DNA of 64,000 nucleotides from DATMQA01 sp035566895 (GTDB taxonomy: Bacteria; Verrucomicrobiota; Verrucomicrobiia; Limisphaerales; UBA8199), in the NCBI GenBank assembly GCA_035566895.1, contig DATMQA010000158.1, positions 11,378 to 75,377 of the forward strand, given 5' to 3'. The notes under the pieces were generated by a model that saw only the letters and a list, made by a program, of their open reading frames with translations, had not been told where the DNA came from and searched no databases. The translations under genes and the position numbers were made by a program. This document shows, piece after piece, positions 1-7,810 of this stretch. The stretch's first letter is position 1, and the number at the start of each line of letters is the position of its first letter.

Positions 1-1
1 T

Positions 2-118
2 GATGGCCACTCTCAATACTTCAAACGCAGCTACATAACTAACGGGGCCCCAGACGCGAGCGGCGCCAACCGCGCCGAGAAGAACAACCCCGACGTCATC
101 TGGAATATCAACCGGTAG
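2..118 (+). CDS. C-terminal end of a type II secretion-like pseudopilin (5' end outside window)
   Basis: The reading frame is open from the window edge to a TAG at 116-118. The 38 visible residues start DGHSQYFKR and end DVIWNINR. This is the usual tail of verrucomicrobial proteins that begin with a prepilin cleavage/methylation motif and end with an H-X9-DG type module: an Asp-Gly-His turn followed by a short polar tail. The gene at 3829 ends in a comparable way (LDGHARRF then LVWIP), which supports the call. The N-terminal prepilin peptide and the rest of the body lie to the left of the window, so family membership is inferred from the tail alone. The role would be a cell-envelope pseudopilin of unknown substrate. 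Confidence 0.6.
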   Translation, partial: DGHSQYFKRSYITNGAPDASGANRAEKNNPDVIWNINR

Positions 119-267
119 GGGAACTCGCCCGAATGCCGCACGGAACGCGTGGTGGCGCAAGTTCAAAGTCTGTTGTGCGGCGCCAATGGACTTTTCCAGG
201 GCCACCCAGACCAGGCAGGACTGAGCACTTGCGATCGCAGATTCGCTTCCAGAAACGACGAAAAACT

Positions 268-1146
268 ATGTGCAACACATCTTCTAAACCGGGCCGGAAC
301 CGGATTCCGGCAATAATCAAAGTGCTCGTTTTGAGCCTGGTCCTGCCCGGCTGCTCAGAAAAAAAGGAGCCGGAGGCGGCGACCACGGGGCCATCCAAGG
401 TTGTGCTCAAAGGCTCCAACACCATTGGCGAAGAACTGGCTCCGAAGCTCATTGCCGAATATAAAAAGGACCACCCTGCGGTGACCTTCGAGTTGGAATC
501 CAAGGCCACGGGTTACGGGCTGGCCTCTTTAATGGCCGGGCAATGCAACATTGCCGGAGCTTCGCGCGAGCCGATCAAAGACGAGCGTGAGCTGGCGATT
601 TCGCGCGGTATCGAGCTAAAGGACTACGTGATCGGTTCTTACAGCGTGGCGGTCATTTTAAACGCCGCTTGTCCTCTGACGAGCCTCAGTAAAGGCCAAA
701 TCCGGGATGTTTTCACCGGCGCCATCCTGAACTGGAAAGAGGTTGGAGGACCGGACGCTCCGATTCATTTGTACGCACGCGATCCGATTTCAGGAACCTT
801 TCTTGGTTTTCGAGAACTGGCGATGGAGAACAAGCCTTACGCGACCATCGCGAAGACTTTTACCAATTACGAGGGCATAGTGGCAGCGGTCGCCGCCGAC
901 CCGAACGGTATCGGCTATTGCAGCATCCCCCTAGCCGGCAGCGCCGGCGTAAAAGCTCTGCCCATCGAGGGAGTTGCCCCCACCGTCGCTTCGGTGAAGG
1001 AAGGCAAGTACCCTTACGCGCGCCTCCTGCGGTTTTACACCGACAAGGCCAAGGAGCCTGCCGAAGCGCGGGATTTCATCCAGTTTGTTATGTCGAGTCG
1101 CGGACAGGAGATTCTGACCCAAGTAGGTGACGTGCCGCATCGGTGA
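268..1146 (+). CDS. PstS-like phosphate ABC transporter substrate-binding lipoprotein
   Basis: The product has 292 residues. The ATG at 268 is chosen because the hydrophobic stretch VLVLSLVLPGC with a lipobox Cys then lies about 35 residues in; the frame is open further upstream to 133, but that part has no signal-like sequence. The mature part opens with LKGSNTIGEELAP, the Ser-Asn-Thr phosphate-loop type motif of PstS-like proteins. It continues with GYGLASLMAGQCNIAGASREP and the INWKEVGG-like segment AILNWKEVGGPD, typical of the PBP-like family that binds phosphate or a related oxyanion. No pstCAB genes are adjacent, so it may be a stand-alone sensor or scavenging lipoprotein. The convergent TPR gene ends 8 bp downstream. 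Confidence 0.8.
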   Translation: MCNTSSKPGRNRIPAIIKVLVLSLVLPGCSEKKEPEAATTGPSKVVLKGSNTIGEELAPKLIAEYKKDHPAVTFELESKATGYGLASLMAGQCNIAGASREPIKDERELAISRGIELKDYVIGSYSVAVILNAACPLTSLSKGQIRDVFTGAILNWKEVGGPDAPIHLYARDPISGTFLGFRELAMENKPYATIAKTFTNYEGIVAAVAADPNGIGYCSIPLAGSAGVKALPIEGVAPTVASVKEGKYPYARLLRFYTDKAKEPAEARDFIQFVMSSRGQEILTQVGDVPHR

Positions 1147-1153
1147 TCGGCTC

Positions 1154-3640
1154 TCAGTTCGTCCTCACTGGCCCGCCGGACACCGGGTCCCGCCAGGGCT
1201 TTCCCCGGGCCAATTCTTCCAACATCTTTCGGCATTGAGCCTCAACCTCGGTTTGCGCAGCGCCGGCCGCCAGGGCCTGGGCTTTCTGGACAGTCTGCGT
1301 CGCTTCTTGAAACCGGCCCGCTTCGGCGTATGTCGCCGCCAAAGTCATCAATAACGGCGCCTGTTTGTTCCCGGTAAGTTCACAGGCTCGCTCGGCCATG
1401 CGAACGGCCTCGGGCCCGTTGCGGAACTCAGGACGTGGGTCGGTCGCCAGAATCCAGGAAAGCCGGTCGAGGGCCTCCAGATAATCGTTCTGCAACAGCA
1501 GCGCCTGCGCATACTCGCTCAGGGCTTCGCGGGTTTTTCCCAAATGGGCCAGGGTCAGTCCGAATTCGCAGTGCAACCTCGGATCGTTTGGCTTGCCGGC
1601 GGCCAGGTGCGAAAAGAGGGCGGCCGCCTGCGACCATTTGCCAAGCTGGTTGAAAGCCAGGGCCAGGTTGTAGAGTGACTCAGGATTGGCAGGGTTCAAC
1701 TTCACCGCCGCCTGAAGCTGAGCGGCGCCCTCGGCCGCCTGGTTTTTTTGGAGCAGGAGGACCCCGAGATTATTGTGGGCCTCAGCCAGGTCGGGATCCA
1801 GCTTCACGGCCCTGGAATAGTGCGCCATCGCTTCGTCGAGACGGCCCTGGGTGTGGAGCACACGCGCCAGGTTGTTCTCGGCGCCGGCCGACTCCGGGTT
1901 CAGGGCCAGGGCCTGCTGATAGAGAGCTTTGGCCTCCTCGAGTTTGCCTTGCCGGGCGAGCGCCAGCCCAAGGAAGACCTGCACCTTGTCCCGCAACGGC
2001 CTGAACCAGAGCGCCTTGCCATACTCGGCGATGGCCTCGTTTGGGTGGCCCTGCTTCTCCAGCACCCGGGCGATGTGGAAATGCACTTCGGCATTATCGG
2101 CGTCGTAAGTCAGCGCCCGGTCAAACAAGCGCATCGCCCCATCCAGGTTGCCTTCCTCGGCCAGGGCCGCGCCCACCACCGCCATGGAGCGGCCATTGTT
2201 GGGGGTGACCTGCAGGGCATGTTCGAACAGCCGGCGGGTGTCCTTCCAATAGCGGAGCTGCAGCGATGTGCCGGCGGCCAATCCGAGTCCAATGGCGGCG
2301 GCGAGCACGCCAAGAAACCACTCGCGCACCCGAGAAGATTTGTAGCCCGACTGCTTAGGAATGGCCTGCCGACTGAAAGTCGGCGATACAGCAGATTGGA
2401 AATCTGCGCTACTCCCTCTGGCCAGCTCTGCCGCCCCCCAAACCAGGGCGATGAACAGTCCCACCAGCGGCAGGTAGGTGTAACGGTCAGCCCAGGCCTG
2501 GTCGCCCACTTGAACCAACCCGAGCACCGGCACCAGCATGCCCAAAAACCACAGCCAGCCTATTAGCGCATAAGGGCAGCGCGAGGCGAAGCGAAAGGCC
2601 AGCACCGACAACAGGGCGAGCAACAGCCCCGCTGCGATGACTTCGGCCAGGCCTTCTTGAGCCGGATAGGGACAATAGGCGACAAGATGCCGCGGCAGGA
2701 GCATCGCACCGAGGTAATGTGCGTAGGAAACGAGCGCATGGCCGAAGCGCCGGGCCACCGACAACCCGCCGATGGAGACCATTGCATAGCTCTGTTTCTG
2801 GGCAAAAAATGTCGCCACACAATCCGCCGCGCTGAAGGCGAAGAAGGGAACTTTCTCCCAGAGGAGGGGGAGGAGATTTTTGATTTTTGATTTTTGATTT
2901 TTGATTTGAAAGCGAGCAAGCGGCCAGAAGTCGAGGAGAAGGAACACGAAGGGCAAGGTTACCAACATCGGTTTGCTCATCAGGCCGAGGGCGAAAAAGA
3001 GCAGCGCCAGGAGGTAGTAGAGTGATGGGGGGAACGTGATGCGTGATGCGTGATGCGTGATTTCCCGTCCGGAGTCATGTGGCTGGGCTTCTCCACTACT
3101 GACGACGGACGACGGACTACCGACTCCGCCGAGCGCCTTCGCATATCGCGCGTAGGTCAGCAGTGTCAGAAAGAAGAAGAACGCGCTCAGCACATCCTTC
3201 CGCTCGGCGAGCCAGGCCACCGACTCGACGTGCAGGGGATGCCAGGCAAACAGCGCCGCCACACAGGCGCTGCGCCCGCGAGCGCCGGTCATTCGATTCA
3301 GCACCAGGAACAGCAGCACGGTGTTAGCGGCGTGGAACAGCACATTGGTCAGGTGATGGCCGGCGGGGTGCAGACCGTAAAGCTGGTAATCCAGCATATG
3401 CGACAGCCAGGTCAGCGGGTGCCAGTTGCTGGCGTAAAAGTTTTTAAAGGCCCAGGCCACGCCGGGCCAGGTCAGGCCGGCCCGGACGTGCGGGTTTTCG
3501 GTGACATACTGCTGATCATCGTAGGTGAGAAAATCGTGGGTGAGGGAAGGCGAATAGAGGGCCAGCGTGCCTGCCGCGAGGGCCAAACAAATCCAGACCG
3601 GCTGAGGCCATTTCCAGGCAAAGCGCTTCACCCTGCCCAT
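1154..3640 (-). CDS. Multi-pass membrane protein with C-terminal TPR repeats
   Basis: The product has 828 residues. About ten hydrophobic segments fill the first half, starting at WICLALAAGTLALYSPSL, and a loop carries the motifs FLTYDDQQYVTENP and WHPLTWLSHMLDYQLYG. Residues of about 450-800 form a run of tetratricopeptide repeats (for example ALAEEGNLDGAMRLFDRAL). This is the O-GlcNAc-transferase/PMT-like TPR membrane family that is abundant in Verrucomicrobia, where the substrate is unknown; a role in envelope protein glycosylation is only a guess. Three non-conserved loops are built from dispersed DNA repeats (listed separately at 2341, 2875 and 3035) that stay in frame. Start is ATG at 3640. 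The C-terminus converges with the PstS-like gene. Confidence 0.8.
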   Translation of the reverse strand: MGRVKRFAWKWPQPVWICLALAAGTLALYSPSLTHDFLTYDDQQYVTENPHVRAGLTWPGVAWAFKNFYASNWHPLTWLSHMLDYQLYGLHPAGHHLTNVLFHAANTVLLFLVLNRMTGARGRSACVAALFAWHPLHVESVAWLAERKDVLSAFFFFLTLLTYARYAKALGGVGSPSSVVSSGEAQPHDSGREITHHASRITFPPSLYYLLALLFFALGLMSKPMLVTLPFVFLLLDFWPLARFQIKNQKSKIKNLLPLLWEKVPFFAFSAADCVATFFAQKQSYAMVSIGGLSVARRFGHALVSYAHYLGAMLLPRHLVAYCPYPAQEGLAEVIAAGLLLALLSVLAFRFASRCPYALIGWLWFLGMLVPVLGLVQVGDQAWADRYTYLPLVGLFIALVWGAAELARGSSADFQSAVSPTFSRQAIPKQSGYKSSRVREWFLGVLAAAIGLGLAAGTSLQLRYWKDTRRLFEHALQVTPNNGRSMAVVGAALAEEGNLDGAMRLFDRALTYDADNAEVHFHIARVLEKQGHPNEAIAEYGKALWFRPLRDKVQVFLGLALARQGKLEEAKALYQQALALNPESAGAENNLARVLHTQGRLDEAMAHYSRAVKLDPDLAEAHNNLGVLLLQKNQAAEGAAQLQAAVKLNPANPESLYNLALAFNQLGKWSQAAALFSHLAAGKPNDPRLHCEFGLTLAHLGKTREALSEYAQALLLQNDYLEALDRLSWILATDPRPEFRNGPEAVRMAERACELTGNKQAPLLMTLAATYAEAGRFQEATQTVQKAQALAAGAAQTEVEAQCRKMLEELARGKPWRDPVSGGPVRTN
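2341..2413. repeat. REP-like double hairpin inserted in frame in the TPR gene
   Basis: Two perfect hairpins follow one another. GCCGACT-gaa-AGTCGGC lies at 2368-2384 and GCAGATT-gga-AATCTGC at 2391-2407. Both have 7-bp stems and 3-nt loops, and their centres are 23 nt apart. The leader contains a GCCCGACTGC stretch. In the host protein it codes for a low-complexity loop (SADFQSAVSPTFSRQ and so on). From memory, this peptide recurs in unrelated verrucomicrobial proteins, which marks the DNA as a dispersed palindromic element. Confidence 0.7.
2875..2907. repeat. Heptamer tandem repeat (gattttt, 4.7 copies) inside the TPR gene
   Basis: Four exact copies of gattttt and a partial fifth lie in an otherwise G+C-rich gene. 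On the coding strand it encodes the basic loop IKNQKSKIKN between membrane segments. The period of 7 matches the other short tandem repeats of this window. Confidence 0.85.
3035..3062. repeat. Heptamer tandem repeat (cgtgatg, 4 copies) inside the TPR gene
   Basis: Three exact copies of cgtgatg and a partial fourth. On the coding strand they encode the loop EITHHASRIT. Directly beside it, 3098-3125 carries a degenerate gacgacggacgacggact repeat. Both lie in a loop between two membrane helices. Confidence 0.85.
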
Positions 3641-3737
3641 TCTGCAAAACCAGGGCGGTTATTCAATCCGCGTTTTGTTAAGCAGATCGGTGGATGTTCT
3701 ATAGAATTTAAGTTAATATACCTCACTCAATTATGTT

Positions 3738-3765
3738 TTGACATAAGACTGTGACATAGTAATCT
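3738..3765 (+). promoter_or_regulatory. Candidate sigma-70 promoter for the pseudopilin gene
   Basis: TTGACA at 3738-3743, a 16-bp spacer, and TAATCT at 3760-3765, in an A+T-rich island of about 140 bp between divergent genes. The predicted transcript start near 3772 leaves a leader of about 57 nt before the ATG at 3829. The -35 hexamer matches the consensus fully and the -10 only in part. Confidence 0.45.
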
Positions 3766-3828
3766 CATCGCCAATTTAATTTGTCGCCGAGCTTTTATGG
3801 GCCCGGCGGGAGCGGAACAACTCACGTT

Positions 3829-4521
3829 ATGCGGGCGCTTAGACAGGAGTTTTTCGCCAGCGGCTGCTCTCGGCGTGGCTTCACGCTGATTGAGCTGTTG
3901 GTCGTGATCGCAATCCTGGCGATCCTGGCCGCCATGCTTTTGCCGGCGCTGAGCCGGGCCCGCGAGAAGGCCAAATCCGCCTTCTGCCTTGGCAACCTCA
4001 GGCAATGGGGATTGGCCACGCAGCTCTATGTGGCGGGGCACGAGGATTTTCTTCCCCGGGATGGCACTCCTTCTCCGTCGGATAATGACACGAACGTCGG
4101 GTGGTACATCCAGTTGCCGCAAGAGCTGGGGTTGCCGCGCTATCATGATATGCCCTGGCGAAAGAATCCCGCGGTGGAGCCGGGCCGCTCGATTTGGGTT
4201 TGTCCGGCCAATGCGCGCCGGAGCAACACGAACAACCTTTTCCATTACTGCCTGAACGAGCACGTCAACGGAACCGGGGCGGCCAACCGTCCCGTCAAGC
4301 ACTCCTGGATCAACAGGCCCAGTGCGGTGGTCTGGCTGTTCGACAACGGCAAACTCGCGGCCGTGGCCCAGCAGAACAATGTCCACACGAACCTCCACAG
4401 CCACGGCGCGCAATTCGTTTTCCTGGACGGCCACGCGCGCCGGTTCAGGAACCTGGAGTATTGGGACTTTGCAGACAACAAAGGACGGACGAACAATCTC
4501 GACCTGGTCTGGATTCCTTAA
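3829..4521 (+). CDS. Type II secretion-like pseudopilin with prepilin N-terminal methylation motif
   Basis: The product has 230 residues from the ATG at 3829. A TTG at 3781 gives 16 more residues but no better signal. Residues 13-36 read RRGFTLIELLVVIAILAILA, the prepilin peptidase site (G before F, Glu at +5) followed by the hydrophobic N-terminal helix. The body continues with ALSRAREKAKSAFCLGNLRQWG, the usual start of the verrucomicrobial/planctomycete pseudopilin group. The C-terminus carries FLDGHARRFRNLEYWDF, an H-X9-DG-like tail. It probably assembles into, or is secreted through, an envelope-spanning pseudopilus system whose core genes are not in this window. The next gene starts 20 bp downstream and may be co-transcribed. 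Confidence 0.85.
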   Translation: MRALRQEFFASGCSRRGFTLIELLVVIAILAILAAMLLPALSRAREKAKSAFCLGNLRQWGLATQLYVAGHEDFLPRDGTPSPSDNDTNVGWYIQLPQELGLPRYHDMPWRKNPAVEPGRSIWVCPANARRSNTNNLFHYCLNEHVNGTGAANRPVKHSWINRPSAVVWLFDNGKLAAVAQQNNVHTNLHSHGAQFVFLDGHARRFRNLEYWDFADNKGRTNNLDLVWIP

Positions 4522-4541
4522 TGAAACAACCCTGAAACGTT

Positions 4542-6611
4542 ATGAAGCCACTCGATGCTCTCACGACCGCCTTCCTGGCCATGCTCCTTACAGCTCGCGC
4601 CGGCATCATCGCCCAATGGAACTTCAACAGCCCGGTTCCTGACGGGGACACCTCCACCGGGACCAACGCGCCTTCGAGCAGTGCCGGCCCCGCTTCGGCG
4701 TCGCTTGTCGGAGGCGTTACCGGCGGCTTTTCGGCGGGCTGCAACAGCGACCCAGCCGCCTCGGACAACTCGGGCTGGCAAACCGCACATTACCCCGGCA
4801 CAGCGAGCAACAAAACCGCCGGTGTCCAGTTCAATGTCGATACGAGCGGCTATGAGAACATCTCGCTGAGCTGGTTCGAGCGCCACAGCGGCACGGCGAG
4901 CCGCTATCTCCGGCTCCAATACACTTTCGACGGAGGCAGTTTCACGGATGCCGATGTGCTTGCTGTATATGCGGATAGCGTGTTCACCAACAAAACGGTC
5001 AACCTGAGCGGTATTCCCGGCGCTGCCAATAACCCGAGTTTCGGCTTTCGCATCGTCTCCGAGTTTGAAAGCACTGCTACCGGGTCCGGTGCGAGCGCCT
5101 ATCTGGCGACCAAAGACGGTTCGACCTATGGCGGGTCGGGCACTATCCGGTTCGATATGGTAACGGTCTCGGGCTCGTTCATTCCCGGGGCCAACACACC
5201 GCCGGGCATCTCCGGCATCAAGGACCAGACGCTGCGGGTCGGCCGAGCTACTTTTCCCTTGGACTTTTTTGTCTGGGACACCGAAGACCCGGGCACGAGC
5301 CTGACCGTCAACGCGGTCTCTTCGAATCCGATGGTCATCCCGGAGTCCGGCATCGTCTTTGGCGGCAGTGGCGTGAACCGGACGGTCACCATCACTGCGG
5401 GAAACCAACCGGGCACCGCGGCGCTCACCCTTTATGTCATCGATCCGGGCGGCAAATCAAACAGCACGACCTTTTCGGTGACCGTTCTTCCGCTCAACAC
5501 TGCACCCGTCATCTCAAGACCCTCGTGGACTAATACCATTGCCAATACGCCCACCCGGCCCATCGCTTTCAACATCAGCGACCTCGAAACCTCAGCCCAA
5601 AACCTGCGTCTTTCCGGCAGCTCGGGGAATCCCGCACTGGTGCCCGACAGCAACATTGTTTTTGGCGGCAGCGGCAGCAACCGAACCGTCACGCTGACGC
5701 CCGCCTCGGGCCAAACCGGTGTTGCTCCCATCACGCTTACGGTCAGCGATGGCGCGAGCACCTCGAGTTGTGTTTTTCCGCTGATGGTCACGCCGTCAGC
5801 GACGGTTATTTTCTATGATCCATTTTCATATCCGGACGGCTCGCTGTTGACCAATTCCGTGTTTCTGTGGGCCAACCGTTCAGGAACCTTTGGCCAATGC
5901 CAGGTCACCAACGGCGAGCTCCAAATCAGCGCGGCCCAAAGCGAGGACATCAGCGCTCCATTAGCCGGCGGACCATACCCCACCAACCACGGCACCGTGC
6001 TCTACGCCGCTTTCAAGGCCAAATTCCTCAACCTCCCGAAAATTGTTCCCAGTTGTTTCGCCCATTTTGTGGGAGGCAGCCATCTGCTCGGCCGAATCTA
6101 TGCGGGCACCACCAATGCGGCTCCGGGAAACTTTCGTCTCTCAGCCGCCAACGCTTCGGATTCGGCGGCCGAACTGCCAATCGATCTCCAAACCAACACG
6201 ACCTATACATTTGTCACCCGTTACGACGTTGACGCCGCCAGCACCACTCTCTGGCTTAATCCTTTAGCGGAGTCCGACGCCGGTGTATCCGCCACGGATC
6301 CTCAGACTCCCGTCTCGATTTCTTCCTACGGTTTCCGCCAGGATAGCACCCTCGGCGCCACCACGCTGGTGGACGAGCTGACGGTGGGCCTTTCTTTCGC
6401 CGCGGTCCTGCCTTCGACGACCCTCAATCTGCCACCGGTGACCATCCGACTCAGCGGAAGCAGTGTCGTCCTGACTTGGACCGATTCGGGTTTCGCACTG
6501 CAATCCGCGCCAGCGGCGGCCGGACCCTTTATCAACATTCCGGCTGCGACCAGTCCCTTCACGAATCAGGCGATTGGCGCGGCGCGGTTCTTCCGTTTGA
6601 AGGCACGCTGA
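4542..6611 (+). CDS. Secreted protein with cadherin/Ig-like repeats and FFRLKA C-terminus
   Basis: The product has 689 residues. The signal peptide MKPLDALTTAFLAMLLTARA is followed by a jelly-roll-like domain (about 22-210, starting IIAQWNFNSP). Two consecutive Ig/cadherin-like repeats follow, beginning NTPPGISGIKDQTLRVG and NTAPVISRPSWTNTI and sharing the phrase VFGGSGxNRTVT. A LamG-like segment lies at about 425-620. The last 60 residues (LTWTDSGFALQSAP to FFRLKAR) form the C-terminal module seen on many verrucomicrobial exported proteins. There is no catalytic motif; a surface or matrix role is likely. It lies 20 bp after the pseudopilin gene. Confidence 0.8.
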   Translation: MKPLDALTTAFLAMLLTARAGIIAQWNFNSPVPDGDTSTGTNAPSSSAGPASASLVGGVTGGFSAGCNSDPAASDNSGWQTAHYPGTASNKTAGVQFNVDTSGYENISLSWFERHSGTASRYLRLQYTFDGGSFTDADVLAVYADSVFTNKTVNLSGIPGAANNPSFGFRIVSEFESTATGSGASAYLATKDGSTYGGSGTIRFDMVTVSGSFIPGANTPPGISGIKDQTLRVGRATFPLDFFVWDTEDPGTSLTVNAVSSNPMVIPESGIVFGGSGVNRTVTITAGNQPGTAALTLYVIDPGGKSNSTTFSVTVLPLNTAPVISRPSWTNTIANTPTRPIAFNISDLETSAQNLRLSGSSGNPALVPDSNIVFGGSGSNRTVTLTPASGQTGVAPITLTVSDGASTSSCVFPLMVTPSATVIFYDPFSYPDGSLLTNSVFLWANRSGTFGQCQVTNGELQISAAQSEDISAPLAGGPYPTNHGTVLYAAFKAKFLNLPKIVPSCFAHFVGGSHLLGRIYAGTTNAAPGNFRLSAANASDSAAELPIDLQTNTTYTFVTRYDVDAASTTLWLNPLAESDAGVSATDPQTPVSISSYGFRQDSTLGATTLVDELTVGLSFAAVLPSTTLNLPPVTIRLSGSSVVLTWTDSGFALQSAPAAAGPFINIPAATSPFTNQAIGAARFFRLKAR

Positions 6612-6616
6612 ACTCG

Positions 6617-6679
6617 ACCACGAATGGGCTTAACCACGGAGGGGGCTTAACCACGAATGGACACTAATGAACACGAATC
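6617..6679. repeat. Degenerate CCACGAATGG/ACACTAATGA repeat that overlaps a start codon
   Basis: The units ccacgaatgg, ccacggaggg, ccacgaatgg, acactaatga and acacgaatca are separated by gcttaa spacers. The ATG of the next gene (6667) lies inside the repeat, so its first codons are repeat-derived. Confidence 0.7.
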
Positions 6680-7074
6680 AGAACACAACAGACTCAAACC
6701 ACGGCGTGAAATTGCTATTTAAGGACGAAGTGTTTCAAATCGTTGGCTCCGCGATGAATGTTCTGAATGAGCTCGGCCACGGTTTCCACGAGAAACCTTA
6801 CGAAAATGCGCTCGTAGTCGAGTTCAGGTTGCGGAATATCCCGTTTACACAACAGCCCAGTTACGAAATTCTCTACAAGGGATATAAAGTTGGTTTGTTC
6901 ACACCTGACTTAATTGCTTTTAACGCGGTGGTCCTGGACGCCAAAGTAATTGAACAAATCACCGATGTTGAACGAGGCCAGATGTTGAACTATCTGAAAA
7001 TCACCCGCCTGCGAGTAGGCGTCATTCTCAACTTCAAACATCCACGGCTGGAATGGGAACGAATAGTTCTTTAA
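6667..7074 (+). CDS. GxxExxY family protein (PD-(D/E)XK nuclease-like fold)
   Basis: The product has 135 residues. Residues 35-50 read NELGHGFHEKPYENAL, which is the G-x-x-E-x-x-Y signature. Further on come VEFRLRNIPFTQQ and VGLFTPDLIAFNAVVLDAKVI, where D-x(n)-DAK matches the D...(D/E)xK core of the PD-(D/E)XK fold. The family is widespread in Verrucomicrobia, Bacteroidetes and cyanobacteria, usually as isolated genes flanked by repeats, as here. Nuclease activity has not been established for the family. The C-terminus (ERIVL) overlaps nothing functional, and the true GmhB start lies 62 bp downstream. Confidence 0.8.
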   Translation: MNTNQNTTDSNHGVKLLFKDEVFQIVGSAMNVLNELGHGFHEKPYENALVVEFRLRNIPFTQQPSYEILYKGYKVGLFTPDLIAFNAVVLDAKVIEQITDVERGQMLNYLKITRLRVGVILNFKHPRLEWERIVL

Positions 7075-7136
7075 TCCGTGTCTATTGGTGGTTTGCTTTC
7101 GGCCTGATTCTTGCTAAATCTGCCTATGAGTTTCGC

Positions 7137-7721
7137 ATGAACCAGGCCGTATTCTTAGATCGCGACGGCACGCTGATTGAGGAGAAGCATTACCTCAGCC
7201 GGCCGGAAGACGTCGTGCTGTTTCCCGGCGCCGGGGCCGCGCTGAAACGCTTGCAGGACAGCGGGTTCAAGTTGTTCATTGTCTCGAACCAGTCCGGAGT
7301 CGGCCGCGGATATTTTACCATGGCTGAGGTCGAGCGGGTCAACCGGCGACTTTCGGAGCTGCTGGCACAATTCGGCGCGGTGGTGGAGAAAATCTACGTG
7401 GCCCCTGAGGCGCCGGATACTCCGAGCCGTGGCCGCAAGCCCTCGCCGCAGTTTCTGTTCGACGCCCGGGACGAATTCGGCGTCGAGTTGGCCCAAAGTT
7501 ACATGATTGGAGACAAGTTGATTGATCTTGAATGCGGCTGGAACGCCGGGGCCAAACGGTGCGTGCTGGTCCGCACCGGCTACGGGGCCGAGCAAGAGCG
7601 CACATTTGCCGCGAAGCTGGCCTCAGCAATCGTGGCCGACGACGTGGCCGCCGCTGCCGCCTGGATACTCGCTCAGCGTGCAACGCCTGCGGCAGTTAAA
7701 TCGGTTGAACAAGTTAAATGA
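7137..7721 (+). CDS. gmhB: D-glycero-D-manno-heptose 1,7-bisphosphate 7-phosphatase (HAD family)
   Basis: The product has 194 residues. The start is taken at ATG 7137 because the HAD motif I, FLDRDGTLIEE (nucleophile and general acid Asp pair), must lie near the N-terminus; the frame runs on upstream into the previous gene. Motif II is IVSNQSG and motif IV is GDKLIDLECGWNAG. The spacing and the squiggle/no-cap length (about 190 residues) match GmhB, which dephosphorylates heptose bisphosphate for ADP-heptose and LPS core synthesis in the cytosol. GlmS, the hexosamine entry enzyme, follows. The last four codons run into a nonamer-like repeat (7696-7722), which probably replaced the original C-terminus. 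Confidence 0.85.
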   Translation: MNQAVFLDRDGTLIEEKHYLSRPEDVVLFPGAGAALKRLQDSGFKLFIVSNQSGVGRGYFTMAEVERVNRRLSELLAQFGAVVEKIYVAPEAPDTPSRGRKPSPQFLFDARDEFGVELAQSYMIGDKLIDLECGWNAGAKRCVLVRTGYGAEQERTFAAKLASAIVADDVAAAAAWILAQRATPAAVKSVEQVK

Positions 7722-7763
7722 GTGGCGACCTACACAGCATCTTGCTGGACCTGACTCCCTTTC

Positions 7764-7805
7764 TCGACTTTGGACTTTGGACTCTAGAATTTGGACTTTA
7801 GACTG
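7764..7805. repeat. Six degenerate heptamers (tggactt) directly upstream of glmS
   Basis: Consecutive heptamers are tcgactt, tggactt, tggactc, tagaatt, tggactt, tagactg. The array ends 5 bp before the glmS ATG and so occupies the position of its ribosome binding site. Only the short stretch aacct separates the repeat from the ATG. Confidence 0.75.
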
Positions 7806-7810
7806 AACCT

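Noticed and set aside
2487..2919. Overlapping minus-strand frames inside the TPR gene
   Set aside because: Shadows of the real gene in G+C-rich DNA; they have no independent motifs.
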